From positions 5,987,501 to 6,051,500 of the forward strand of contig OZ059894.1 of NCBI GenBank assembly GCA_964057225.1: DNA of 64,000 nucleotides, given 5' to 3'. Source of the stretch: Auanema rhodensis (lineage: Eukaryota > Nematoda > Chromadorea > Rhabditida > Rhabditidae). The notes beneath the pieces were generated by a model that was given only the letters and a program-made list of their open reading frames with translations, had not been told where the DNA came from and searched no databases. The translations under genes and the position numbers were made by a program. Shown here one piece after another: positions 1 to 12,887 of this stretch. How positions within the stretch are numbered: position 1 is the first letter of the stretch; each line of letters begins with the position of its first letter.

Positions 1-1697
1 TTCTAGGAAAAGATCCAAAAAAATTAAAATCTCAAGATAAGGATCGGAAATAGGCAAATACGAAGTTATCTAGTTACAGTTTAACATTACAAAAAAGGAC
101 AACAGATGAACATACAAAAGTCTAAATTTCAACAAATATTCAGTGAAATGATAGTTCCTAACATTTGTTCATATAATTAAGGATTTAATAGACAAATAAT
201 GACTATAGTTGTCGTAAACTAATGCAAAATTGTACCGAAAATGACAATTTATTAAGTGTTCTAAGGAGAGCAAACTATTTCGAGCGTTGAAAAAAAAGCA
301 AAAGAACTTAATAGCTCATTAAGTCCATGAATTTAAAAATGTTCACCAAAATTCTTTCTGAAAAGAATGTAAGTGTAATGATAACACATGTAAAAGTGTC
401 TCAAAGTGGTTTGAAAAGCTTTAAAGACATCAAAAAGAATTAGGAAAATCATTTAAGAGAAAGTGAAACAGCTGTTGATTATTGTCTTTCTATTCATTCT
501 GACATAAAGCTGCTGTGGTATATGTCAGATTTGTGTCATCGTTATCCCCTTCTCTAAAAAGTAATTACAACAATAACTTATCTTATGAATGTAATTCAAT
601 TTTAGTTACGAAAACATGAACTTTGACTTTTTTTTATCTTTATCCATATCATTGTCTCTCTTCTATTTCTCTTCTTTTTCTGCCATTTTTACTTCTGAAC
701 GTGAAACTTGAGATGATCTGAAACATTAGGCTTAACTTCCTTCGCCTTCTATTACTTTCAGTTGTAGAAATCGACACAGTTTGTTGTAAAGACCGACTTT
801 GACTACAAACTGATAAGCAGGTGTACCAAAGATTCAGGAAGTTCTATGTTAACAAGAAACAGTAAACGATAAATTAATTGAAAAATATTTTAAAATAATT
901 ATATATGTATATAAATTCATTTCAATGTATTTGTAAAAAAAGACCAAAATTTAAAAAAGCTATTTCAATTTGAAATAAAACCAAATACACCCACACATGC
1001 AAATTAGTTAAAGAAGAGTCTCAAGGTTGTTTTGAAAATAAATGAATTCTATTGCTTCTTTCATCATTTTTTCCTACTTCCTAGTTCTTTCAGAAAAAAT
1101 GCAAAAATAACAACATAATTCCTACTGTACTTTTAAAGGAAATACTTTGAGTGGCGATAATCTAGATTTTCAAACAAAATAAGCGAAGACTTTGAAGTAA
1201 TAAGTAAAAAGTTCACAATTTTACTTAAAAATAATAGAAAATAGGATGTGATGAAGTTACAGCTAGTGATTGAAATAAAAGTTTTTCAAACAAAACTCAA
1301 ATGGTTCTGGAGATCAGTGAGCAAATTAGACAGAACAGTTGAAAAACTAATCAGTCATTCGATAGACAATCAATCTGCAATAACAGTCGAAATGTGTGAA
1401 ATGTTTGAAAAGCTATTGGTCATCTACACAAGCATAAGTCATCTTTCGTATTTTTAAGTTGTAGTTTATGATAAATAAATAATATTTATTACTTTTTAGC
1501 TGTAATATTGGTAAACAATCATAAAAATAAAAATTTATTTAACTTTATAAATATAAAAAAAACTTAAAACAAAAGCTTCTTTCAAGCTGATATGAGATCG
1601 TATAGTGCTAATTGATAACCAGTATTTAAATATTTTTTTTATAAAGATTCAGTATTAAAATGCTCAGGTTTGAGTTGGTAAATTAGAAGTTCAATAA
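1..1697. other. Intergenic, no gene seen
   Basis: AT-rich sequence downstream of the acetylcholine receptor gene. A 69-codon open frame at 1248-1457 (+) has no recognisable domain, no signal peptide and no clear splice signals, so I treat it as chance. No tRNA, rRNA or repeat array was seen. Confidence 0.6.
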
Positions 1698-4009
1698 CTA
1701 AGCTACTAAATAAGGTGCTCTGAATGTAAAAGTACACGATGTTAGCAAGAGGAGAGCAGTAAAGCACAATAATCCAAGACGATCAACGACAATGGCCGCA
1801 AATCTCCATTCAAAGGCAACTTTCTTGTCTTCTTGTGAATCATCATCATGCTCACGGATCATCTAAATATGAAAAAAGAAAATCGTTTGTTTGATCCCTT
1901 TTAGAAAGATCATAAAGAACACAAAGTTACAGTACTTTTACATGTTGATGAATTCGTTGCAAGACTCGTAGGCGTTCTGTTAGCTTTTTATCCGTACCCT
2001 GTTTACTGATATTAACCTGAAATATGAACATATTTAGCAGTATTGAAGAAAACGCAATTTACTTGATAAATAACATTCTCAAAGTTTTGTTTCATTGTGT
2101 CTCCTACCGTTTGCATAAGTTTGCATGTCCCATCCGTCTAAAAAGAATTTTATAGATGACATGAAGAGACAGGCTTCAATACATAATCAAAAGCAGTTCG
2201 GACATCTTCATGCCGATTTTTTCTTTCTTTCCAACTTTCTTTAATAGTTGTTAGGTTATTTGGTCTTTTTGGCAATTTTAGTCTTAAAAGCCAGGGAGCC
2301 CATTCAAGCAATAGATAACGCATCTAAAATATTAATAATAACTTATAAAACAAGGAATTGAAGTGAGTGCTAAATGTCTGCGAAAATGTAGAAATAATTT
2401 CAATTTATACCCAGAAACCCATTCTTTGTGTATTCTGATGATTACGAAAATGATAACTTTGCACATATACTGTGAATGATGTTGCTAGAACCGAGATTAC
2501 CATACAACTTTCAAAGAAAACTCCTGAAAACATAAATTTCTCCCCAAAATTGCAAGCGTATGCTACCGAGTAATGGAACAGCTTCAGAAGTATGTGGTGT
2601 CATTTCGTTCATAATGGTTAAAAAAATGCAAATAGCGAGTGTAACAGAGATCTGAGATTAGAATTTTAAACTATTAATTTGAAAATAACGTATGTGTATG
2701 TACCAACCTGCAGTCCAATTTTTTCGCAAGTCTCTGGGGATAATGTAAAGCCAAGTATAACCAAAATCATTACCAACAGACAAGGCATTATAAGATTAAA
2801 TGCATAATATCTTTAAAAAATTATGCTTAAAAGCAATCATCAAAAGAGAATTGACTAACAGCGTTCGGCGTCGTAAAACAAGTGTAAATTTGATATCTTC
2901 ATACTCTTCAGGACAGCATTCGTACGTTTTTATTGAAACGTTAGCTGATGAACCTGAAAAGATTTTAAAATAAAGACATTGCATTGCTTTAACATACTCA
3001 TAATCAGCCATTCTCCATTAGGCAAGAATTCAGAAAAATCAAAATCTCCCACTTTCAATTCAATTTTATCTTTGCTGAATGACCATGATCCAAACTGAAT
3101 TTTAAGCATTTATTAACAACATCTCTCATATATTATGATATTACCTTGAAGAAACAAATTTGTTCATCAAAAGGAAACCAATATATATCTAATTTACATG
3201 AAACCTGAAAATAAAAAAAAATAAAAGTTTTTAATTTTTTTTGTTTAAAAAAACAGCGGAAGCAACCGTTTTCACGTTTAATTGAACTCTAAATAGAATA
3301 TTGCGTCATTTCACGTTTGATCGCAATATGCTAATTATGTTGAACTCATTTAAAAAATATTCCGAAATAATTAGAATATGATGTGTTTTAATTGAACTTT
3401 AATGAATTGTTCATGTAATTATATAATAACTATTATTTCGAAAGTTATTTTTCATTAACTATATTTTATATATATTATACGTTCATCAAACCTTAAATAT
3501 TCCAGGTGGAAGCCAATTAACTGTACCGTCAGCATAGTTAACTAGATTAACTTTATAAGTTGAATCAAAAGCTGGATCAACACTAAACTATTTTAAAATT
3601 TAAATTCAAATTTTCTTATATGAACCTATTGTATAACAGTATATCCGGTTGCCACAACGTTCCAGATGGATGACGTAAATCAGTCACATTATCGTATGCC
3701 AATGGCTCCCAACGTAGATTTTCATCACGCCAAGAAAATTTGAGCCAAGCCGATACTTCAAGTTGTTCCTCCTTTTCATTCTATAACAAACATCTATCAT
3801 TTCATTTTCATAATACATTAGATTACCAGATTGATTATTTGTTGTAAAGAAATACCTAATGTAACTATAACAGGCTTTGAGCTATCAAGAACGGGACGTT
3901 CTTCAGTAACATATCCCACCATCAAATCTTTAATTAATCGTAGCTCAGGCGGCGAAGTTTGGCATTGATGTAGATTGCGAAGAAATAGAATTATTAATAT
4001 GAAAATCAT
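1698..4009 (-). CDS. Nicotinic acetylcholine receptor subunit, alpha type (Cys-loop ligand-gated cation channel)
   Basis: Thirteen exons, all GT-AG and phase-consistent, encode 480 residues: 3827-4009, 3626-3780, 3492-3582, 3145-3204, 2998-3094, 2860-2953, 2708-2810, 2567-2651, 2411-2523, 2183-2323, 2063-2137, 1936-2016, 1698-1862. A signal peptide (about 1-17) precedes the extracellular ligand-binding domain. The Cys-loop runs from C146 to C160 with 13 residues between (KLDIYWFPFDEQI). Vicinal cysteines in YECC (C208-C209) mark an alpha subunit. Four membrane segments follow at about 223-245, 255-275, 283-305 and 450-470, with a cytoplasmic loop of roughly 130 residues before the last. The residues before TM2 (CEKIGLQ) carry the Glu-Lys pair of cation-selective channels, and TM2 reads ISVTLAICIFLTIM, most like the nematode ACR-16 superfamily. 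It should form pentameric acetylcholine-gated channels in neuron or muscle membranes. The exact orthologue is not assigned. The start codon directly follows TTTTCAG. Confidence 0.93.
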
Positions 4010-4016
4010 CTGAAAA
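4010..4016 (-). promoter_or_regulatory. Splice acceptor abutting the start codon (probable trans-splice site)
   Basis: On the minus strand TTTTCAG is followed immediately by the ATG of the acetylcholine receptor gene. This is typical of spliced-leader addition in nematodes, although a 5' UTR intron would look the same. It supports the choice of start. Confidence 0.55.
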
Positions 4017-4841
4017 TAAAGATTTTTGCAAGAATGTAATATAAAATGAATTAATCTATGTCACGTATTTCCTTCATAAAAACTATAAAAAGAGATAAAG
4101 AAAAGCATATTCTTAGAACAGAATGCAATTATATATAAATAACAATACATATATCTTCTGCAGTTTTACCCAATTCTATCGACCACAATGATCTATAAAA
4201 AATAAAAAAGAACAGATGTCAAAAGTCGGATTAACTAGATCTATGAGGTGATGTCTTGTGCATTGAATACCTAAGAAACGTTGGAGATAAATAGATATCA
4301 AACAAGAGAGAACAATTAGATGACATCGTTAATTAAAACCTGGACATCACTAGAATCTTATAAAAGACAGCTGTCTGAATCTACCAACCTGACGTTCGAT
4401 TGCTCGTCATCTTGTCAAAACGGAGATTGAGCCAAAGGAAATGCTCTCATTTTTTATCTTTTCCTTCATTCTGTTCCGTATTGTCTCGGCACATAACGGG
4501 TTTTTTTTGCCTTTTTTGATGGGAGATAGTAAATTTTAAAAAAATATAATAATGAAATACTAAAAAGAATGTGTATGTCTTGTGATATGATTATTCTGAT
4601 TAACATTCTTAAAATCCAAGAGCCTACAATGTTCAATTAAAAAAACAGAACTCGAGTTGTTTTATATAATTTTATATTTGTAATATACCATATGTATATT
4701 ATTTTGTTTTAATTTAATTCATATAACAGACATTAATTAAACTTATAAAATATATTATTATGAGCTTAATTTTACTATTTACATTAATATATGGACAAGG
4801 AGTATGTAGAACTTCAAAATAGAAACTCATGTAAAATATTA

Positions 4842-4852
4842 AGAGAGAGAGA

Positions 4853-4899
<47 letters not shown>

Positions 4900-4902
4900 G
4901 AG
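4842..4902. repeat. (GA)n microsatellite
   Basis: About 60 bases of GA dinucleotide repeat with single interruptions (GGGA, AAAG), in the upstream flank of the receptor gene. Confidence 0.95.
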
Positions 4903-7900
4903 GAAAGTAACGGTCCATTAGTATAACTTCGGAAGTCTATAATTTCTTCAAATAGAGAAGTGCCTTATGAACTATTGCTATTTCAAACTTTGTGTAATAA
5001 GCGATAGATGTGTAGATAGATATGTATGTATCCAGCTGATCAAATTTCGGTCACAGCTTCTATGATATCTATGAAATCGAAGACAATCCTATTGAAGATT
5101 TAATATATTTCTGACAGAAAATGAATAATTTTGAGAAAACTTCATTTCCTCTACGGCATTGTTGACAATGCTTGGATGTTCGGATAACTGTATTGGTGTT
5201 CATTTGAAATGTTACTTGAAAATCAATATATATAGAAATGATGAATTAGAAAAGAATGTGACAAAGATGGAGATGAAGTTCTGGTATAGAAGATAGAGAA
5301 GCTCCTAACTTTGAGCACGTTTTAAGCCGGAAATCGATTTCGCCTTTCCACCAAAACACAAGTACCTATGGGCCAGTGGGCCTTAGGGGATTAGTGGCTA
5401 TCTTTAAGAACCCTGATTCCATTCTCATCCAATGTGTCTTTTCCCAATCGGCTCACTAAATAAAGAATTAGAAGTAAGTGGATACAGACCAATTTGTTCT
5501 CAAAATTGTTACTTTCTATCAGAAGGAAAGACTTGAAAACTTTTTTTCTTGGAATAGGGATCGGAATCAAAAGAAGCAGAGGAAGATATCAAAGAAACAA
5601 GAGATAAAGACAAAACGATGTTGTATGTATAGTATGTTAACAAGGGGTTGATTGTTGAGTGAAATAGAGATTAAAGATGCTTCAACACTTAAGAATTAAC
5701 AGAAATCAAACAAAAAAAAGTATTTGTCAATGATATAGAATAATCATCATATAACATATGAATAACAAGATCACAATATTCTATTATATTTCATATATAA
5801 TACATAAATAAGCTTGTATACGGAAGATGTACATGTACATATCCATGCATATTGCATTTTTAAAATAAAATTTCAAAGATCTTGAAACATTTACATATGT
5901 TTTATACATTTTCGTCATCATTCTATCAATTTTTGATATTATTGGAGATTTCAGACAACATAATTCATTTCTTACATATATTAGTATTTTGGATATTCAA
6001 ATGATCATTCCAACAGAAGTTTGATTTCAAACATTATTTCAAAGCTAATATCATCATTGACCATAATTTCATATTTCACATATGTAATTTTATTTTTTCC
6101 TAAACTCTTTGATCACTGAGCTTTAAGATGCAAAAATAAGTTGGGGGGAGGGGGACTATATGGCTCATTTTTGAGTGTCTCCATTCTTTCCTAATTATCT
6201 TCCTTTATAAAGTGATCATTGAGTATTTTTCTATATATGATTATAGTTTCATAAATTGTTTAAATAACCTAATTGATTTTTCTTTTAAAACAGTATAAAT
6301 TGCCTATTAACCGTTTTAATTTTTATTGTTTCTTTATAATATAAATAACTTTCTTTGAACTTTTCAAGTTTTTATAGCTAAAACTTTAAAATATATTCTT
6401 TGTATCTTCAATGAGTATTGCAAAAGATAGTATATATTCAATAATTATATTAACAAAAACAAAACTTTAATATGTAATAAAAAAGTTTACAGTCCTACAT
6501 ATGTATAAGAATATTCGTCATTTATTACTTCGTATTCTTAAAGTATATTAAAGATAATTTATATATATATATATACATATATGGATAGATATATCTCAGT
6601 TTTTATCATTTTGTTAAAATTCTATACTATCTGCCCGTTTAATAGTCTAGAATTCGCATATTTTTCATCTCAATTAACAATTAATTTCTCACTTAAATGC
6701 TTGAAAAAAACAATTTCCTTGAATTGTTTGCAGATCGCTAATATTTCAAAATTTCCTTGCTCAAAACATAATTCAGTTTTTCTAAAAAATAATTAATGTA
6801 AAATGAAGTTTCACTCATTAATCATAGATAATTACATATATAAGAAAATGAATTTAGCTTCATAAAACTATAGCTTCTAGTGTGACAGACAAATCTTTGA
6901 GCTACAAGATCAAACAGTTACAATAATTTTTGACCATGAAAACTTCAAAGTTAGATCTTTGTTTCTATTTTTGTAAAAAAAATGGTGAAAAAATTTTTTT
7001 CTATTCTTTATAAATGTTTTTTTCCAGCTTAAACTGTGCTATACCTCAAAAGTTTAATCAGATCTTTGTAGTATTAGAAAATGTATCTAGATACATACAA
7101 AAATATATTAATATATATCCTTTTTACAAAAAAAATAAACGATTTGCTACGTGTTAGATTTCACTACAGCATCCAAACCACATGCTGGTTAAAATTAGTT
7201 TTTTTTTCCCCAAGAATTCTATTTCACACTTCCCTGTCTGAATAGAAGTTTGAGAAAGTATTTATTTCCTAAAACACTATTTCGTGTCAAATGTTCAGCA
7301 CTTTTTGTATTTTTTAAATTTTTACTTATATCTCTCTCTATCTTTCTCTCTCTTTTTGCATTCCCCTTCTTTTTTCTTTTCTCTCTCTAAGTACCGAAGT
7401 ATAACAAATTGTTCTTCAATGAACTTTTTGAGTAAAATTATCATATTTCATATATATCTAGTACTGAATAATCAATCTAGTTTTCAATATTTATTGAATA
7501 ATTTCTAAACTTGATTATTTTTTTATTTTCAAATAAAACCTTAACACAAAGCAGGCTGATCCATAGGATAATTTGTTACCTGATCCAATGCAATGAGTAG
7601 TTAAGCCCAAATCATTATTTTCTTTAATTAATTTTAGGCGTGCCAGAGGAAAAAAAGCTTTAAAGTATATTACATCTAAACATTGATCATTTATTTTCTT
7701 TATCGGCATTTAACACCGTGTTCCAAATAATTTTCTGATACTAAGAAAGACACTTAATTCCATCTCTATTCCGTTCTTGTTACTTTCCCCCTGCTTTCAC
7801 CTCTTAGTATTTTTTCTTCTCTCTATAACACCTTCTGGAATAGCTATCAAATAACTATTTATCTATTCTCACAGCTGTTTTCTTCCCATATTTCCACAAA

Positions 7901-8426
7901 CCATATTCTTTAAACCATGCTTGCAACTTTAACTTGCACCTCAACCTTACACTCCCTTATTATTTGACTGCCAATATGTTTGTAAGTCTACATGTAGTTT
8001 CATCCAACATGTCATATATTTATGATTAAGTTTAAGTACAGACTTCTAAAACTTGTTTAAGATTTACGTACTTCTATCATAAAGAAACAAGTATTTAACA
8101 GACTTTCAATAAATTGTCTGACAATATAATTGTTTCTATTTGTGAATTTAATAAACGGCAATGCCATCAACATTATCATTTTATTTCATTTTTTAATTTT
8201 AGTTATTCCGCTTGCACATAATTAATAACATTCTTAAAAACTAAAAAAATGTTTAATATACTTATTAAACAACAAAAATGAGGAAGAAATACGTATGTTG
8301 AAGTGGTAAATCTTATTTCTTGTATAAAAAATATTTTTGCAGCTCACAATACATGTAAATGTACATATGTATATCTACATATCTTGGCACACATACTCAC
8401 TTACTCGCACACACATACATTTATAT

Positions 8427-8466
8427 GTAGATAGATAGATAGATAGATAGATATAGAGATAGATAG
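8427..8466. repeat. (GATA)n microsatellite
   Basis: Tandem TAGA/GATA tetranucleotide repeat, slightly interrupted at its 3' end by ATAGAGAT. Confidence 0.9.
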
Positions 8467-8537
8467 CTATACATTCAAAAAAAACTTTTAAATTAGTTTT
8501 ATTTACTATCAACGGAATTTACTTAATGATCTAATAT

Positions 8538-8713
8538 TTAGTAGCTCAAAGAACGTAGACGATAGACAGATAGACGTTCATCATCCACATTTTCATCATC
8601 ATCATCATCTTCCCATCTAGACTTTCTGGCCAAAGAACAATGCTTCATTATTTTTAAATTTACCATGTGAAATAAGATAAAAAGAAAAAAGCTTTCGAGA
8701 TCGAGCAGCCACA
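8538..8713 (-). other. Possible terminal coding exon, unknown gene
   Basis: On the minus strand an acceptor (AATTAG) is followed by 58 codons ending in TAA. The frame holds a hydrophobic stretch (SFFLFILFHM) and then a charged tail with an acidic run (WEDDDDDENVDDE) ending in VYRLRSLSY. No upstream exon with matching phase could be fixed and no family is recognised. An open frame of this length can arise by chance here, so this is only a candidate. Confidence 0.25.
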
Positions 8714-11108
8714 CTAATTCCGGATTATGTTTTTCTCATTAAGGCTGACCTTACTCATCTTTTTTTGGAAGACGTAATAGCTTTGTCATTTTCTATTTCT
8801 TCTCGATTTGTTATACACATTATTTGTATTTTTGAAACCATTTTCTTTTTTTACAATATTCATAAGATTTTTTGCTTAATTTTAATTTTTTATAAATTTA
8901 TGAAAATGTAAAGAAAAATATTGTGTCATCAACTTCCACTGTATCGAGTCAAACTATGTTTGATAGATTATCTCACATTTGTCTCAATTCTTTTAACAAT
9001 ATGAATATAATGATAAAAATGCATTTATCTAACTATATGATTATTTTCATTTTAATATTATATACATAAATATATTTATATATATATAGAAATGATCTTA
9101 TACATACATAGATACATGTATGAATAGATGTAGTATAATAGAAAACTGATTGATAGCTATCTAATTACAAAATTACCTATTTTTCTTCCAATAAATCTTT
9201 TTTGCTTACTATCCACTCACCTTACAGCCATTCTCTTTCTCATTCTCTTTTTCTTCTTCTGGTATGCAGCTCGTCGTTACATTTGTTCAGCTTTGCAGCT
9301 TCCACTGATTAAGTAGCAAAGCAAGGAGCTTACCGCTTGCTTTGCTACCATTTACAAGCTCGTTTACTTCTTACTTCCGTACATTTTTTGTTTTTCCTTA
9401 TTATTTTGCAATGAAAATGACCTAAAACTGCATATGTCTTATAGATAACAAAGCGTATATTCCATGTTTGTAATTACCTACGTATTTTTCCATTTCCTTA
9501 TACTTATGAAATTATGAAAGTAAATTTCACGTTCACCTGACTTTCAATTCTTTTCTTATCTGAACTTCAGAAAGCATTTGTCTCTGAAATTTCAAATGTC
9601 ATATACTCATTCACAACTGTCAGTTTTTCATGTAAATTGTCAAACAAATATTCAATATATTCTTGATTGAAACTAAGAAGTGTACACATAGTTCATAGTC
9701 ATTATAACCTATTATGATTATTCAAACACTTTTTTCTCCAATTTGTTTTAGATTGAAAGCCATCTACTTTGTCTTATTCTCTTTCTGTAAATAAGAAATC
9801 TTTCAGCTTGCTCCTCGTGATTATGTATTCACATATGAAACTACACCAAATTCTCTGTTATTTCTTCTTTATATTTATTCTTTTACCTGACTATTACAAA
9901 CTTTTTCTGAACATTCAGCTTCCAAGTTTTTTACTTCCGTGATATTTTAAACTTTTCAAATGGTCATCAATGATTTTTCAGTCCCCACCTTTGTTTAAAA
10001 TTTTTGAATGCAGAACATTTTACTATATAACCCCCATTAAGAACGTGAATCGATTAGCTAAGAAAAAACTTTAAAGAATTGTTGGTTTTTTGTGAAGAAA
10101 AGATGAAAATAAACGAATTATACTGAAACCAGCGCAAAAATAAATTCTCTAACGTTTTTATTAATTTATAATAGTATATGGTTCAAAAAATATCAAAAAA
10201 AGAAAAACAGGATAACAGCATGATAAAGTCATTTTTTCTTTTTTTCTATATGATGTCTTCTTTTTTTCTCGACACAACAAGATGTACAAAACTTTAAATT
10301 TAATAATAGCATGATAACATATTTTTCTTTTCGATGACATTCATACATACATGTATATGTGTATGTAAGTGCTTGAGGGTGTTTTAATTGCCAGAATTAA
10401 TATAAATCTTTGAGATGTTCGTTTATTCTTGGAACAACTATAGTTCTTTTGTTTTTATTATTATTCTAAAAACAGCATCAATGATATAGTATTCAGTGAA
10501 TGTTTCAAAATAGAAATATTTAATATCTAAATATAAATATGAAATTTTTTTTTGAAATCATATGATCAGTCATTGACCAACTTAAGCATTATAAATTTAA
10601 AAAGTTAGTTGCAAAAATATAAATTTTTAATGAAATAATATGAACTGTTTCCAATATTTTATAAATGAAAAGAACAATAGATTTACGTCATAATAGAGTT
10701 TCAAATAAGGAAATCTACAGAAAAGCTATGTTTCTATGAAAGTAATATTAATTCCATTTTTATGAGAACATATTGCTCTCATAATCCTTAAAATCAGATA
10801 TTTTTAATAAATTAGGAGAAAATGTGGATTCCTATTGCTTACATTGAGATATAAAGATCTGATGTTACATTAGAGTTCACTAATGTTCAATGAATTCAAC
10901 TAATAATTGTTTTTCTTACTTCAAAAATTATTTCAATATACTCTGTAACATTAGCCACGCATTCATCAAAAGAAACCAAAAAAACGTTTGATTAAAAATG
11001 ATTTTACTTCCTCTTTCAGTAATCTTAGTTGCAGTTTTCAAAATGAATATGAAAATGGATGATATTTACTTTAGGAATTTATTCTTATTTCTCCTTTTAT
11101 ATCTCTAG
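8714..11108. other. Intergenic, no gene seen
   Basis: AT-rich sequence. Its only clear structure is a 13-bp perfect hairpin at 9313-9348, listed separately. Confidence 0.5.
9313..9348. repeat. Perfect 13-bp inverted repeat, 10-nt loop
   Basis: GTAGCAAAGCAAG at 9313-9325 and its exact reverse complement at 9336-9348. Pairing does not extend outward, so the stem is too short for a typical microRNA precursor. It sits in a GC-richer patch. Function unknown. Confidence 0.7.
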
Positions 11109-11187
11109 CGAGAACATTGACGTTGTGCCCAAAGCAGTTGAGAAATCCAGCAAATGCTTAAATCAAATTGCCTGTTGGCTGGCATTC
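11109..11187 (+). other. Candidate upstream exon of the 12.9-kb GPCR gene
   Basis: CTCTAG acceptor, 79 nt with one fully open frame (E-N-I-D-V-V-P-K-A-V-E onward, ending CWLAF), then a GTAAGC donor. It ends in phase 0. The next plausible acceptor on this strand, TTTCAG at 12834-12839, opens a 48-nt stretch that is free of stops and in frame with the GPCR start at 12888. The exon could therefore extend the GPCR N-terminus or belong to a longer transcript. No ATG-bearing exon before it was found. Confidence 0.3.
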
Positions 11188-12832
11188 GTAAGCTTCGTTT
11201 TTCATTGAAAATCCTGAGAATGAGGACAAGTTTTAGTAGACCTAACTTTACTCAACTTTGAGAACATAATGAGTAGGGAAGTTACATTAAAAATTCTTCT
11301 CCTTCTCGCCTCCCCTCTCTCACCTCTTCGTACTCCCCTTTCACACATCATTGTCGGAAATTAGTAATATGTTTCTTAGATGAATATGAATTTTTTTTTA
11401 TAAAAATTGATTACTATTTTACTTTGATGTCTAATAATATCAATTTAAACATCGTATCTCTGTTGTAGTTAAATTTTAAAATTATTAAATATTTCTATTG
11501 TAAGCAAAAACAATTTTTTTTGATTAAATAAGAAACCATACTATATAGCGGAAAATCCGTTATCTTAATTCCTTTTTATTCTCATCATCTTGAATAACTT
11601 TCAACTGAAATATAAAAATTCTAAAAAATGAAGGATAAAACTATTTTTTGATAAATTTTGTTTCGATTGTTGTCTATTTAACACTAATCAATTTTTTGTT
11701 AATATACTAATTTAAGGCAGAAAAGGTATTTTTTGAATCTTAAATCTCAAAGCTTAAAACGATTCAAATTTTTTTCTTTTCTCTTGTCTTAACTCTATTC
11801 ACGCTTAATCTGATTAAAGTTCTCTCTAAAATACATATATCTTTTTTCTTTCCCTCCTTAAAAAGTGCAAGATTACTGAATATTTTTTGAAAGTTTTCTA
11901 GAAAACTGAATATTTCTTAATTTCTCGAATTGTTTCAAACATCATGTCGAATATTGTGTTTTGAAGTTGGAAACCTAGACTTCCACTAGTAATCATTTTT
12001 TGAAACATCTGACAAGACCTTATTCATACCCAAGTTTAACCTTTATTTTTCTACTGTGAATTGCAAAATTGTGTCAAAGTTCTAGACACATCAGTTTATC
12101 GTCAATTCTCAAATGTTGTACTTTTTCTAACAATATTACTAAAAGAAAAAAGCTTTAAAATTCAGTAAACTTTTGTTTAGTGAACATTATAGAAGATTCG
12201 TCTAAGATATTCTATCAACTAGTCTGTCTATGATGTGCATATATCAATCATATATTAATCCAAATATATGTACATATGAATCTATGTATATCTATATACA
12301 TATAATACGTAATCAAAGTTAAAAGAATATGTTGCTTTATCAAAAATGCTGAATTTCCTATTTCAATTTACATCTAGCAACGAAGATCACAACTCTTAAA
12401 GGTTTACTACAATTTGATAGTGATGTGTGTACATCGATGTTAGATTGAAGCCAACATCATTTTTGGAAATGAAAAATTAGTAAAAACTAAAAACAAATCA
12501 CGAAAACTATATAACTGATGATATAATAAAAAAGATAAATTCTTTTTAACCAATTAAGATATATATACACTGAATATTAAAATCCACTTTGTCTTTCAAT
12601 TGCTTTTTGCAAGTTTTCCTTTAATTCTGTTCATGATGATCTATTGAAAAGTTTTCTATGAATTAATATGATATTGTATAGATTCGTCACTCACTCACTC
12701 ATTGATAAGATTTCAAATTATTAATATATTTCATAGTATATTTATAAACTATTTCAGTTTATTTTATCAAATTAACCATGTATGTATTACTTTCTTTCAC
12801 TCCAATATATATTTTTTTTCCTAATATATTCG
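11188..12832. other. Intergenic or intronic, no gene seen
   Basis: AT-rich sequence without convincing coding exons. It is either the upstream region of the GPCR gene or, if the candidate exon at 11109 is real, its first intron. Confidence 0.5.
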
Positions 12833-12839
12833 ATTTCAG
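12833..12839 (+). promoter_or_regulatory. Splice acceptor upstream of the GPCR start
   Basis: ATTTCAG lies 48 nt before the ATG at 12888. It is either a trans-splice site or the acceptor of a 5' intron. Confidence 0.5.
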
Positions 12840-12887
12840 TGTCTGTTAGTTTACGAAATTTCGAACCACTTCTTCATAATCAGGGAC

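Larger units (their letters stand above)
4017..8537. other. Intergenic, no gene seen
   Basis: About 4.5 kb of AT-rich DNA upstream of the receptor gene, holding a GA microsatellite near 4850. Open frames at 6581-6796, 7284-7508 and 7515-7709 are low-complexity or featureless. A pyrimidine-rich tract lies near 7330-7390. The promoter of the receptor gene is presumably here but cannot be picked out. Confidence 0.55.

Noticed and set aside
1248-1457. 69-codon open frame at the left edge
   Set aside because: No signal, domain or splice context; similar frames are expected by chance.
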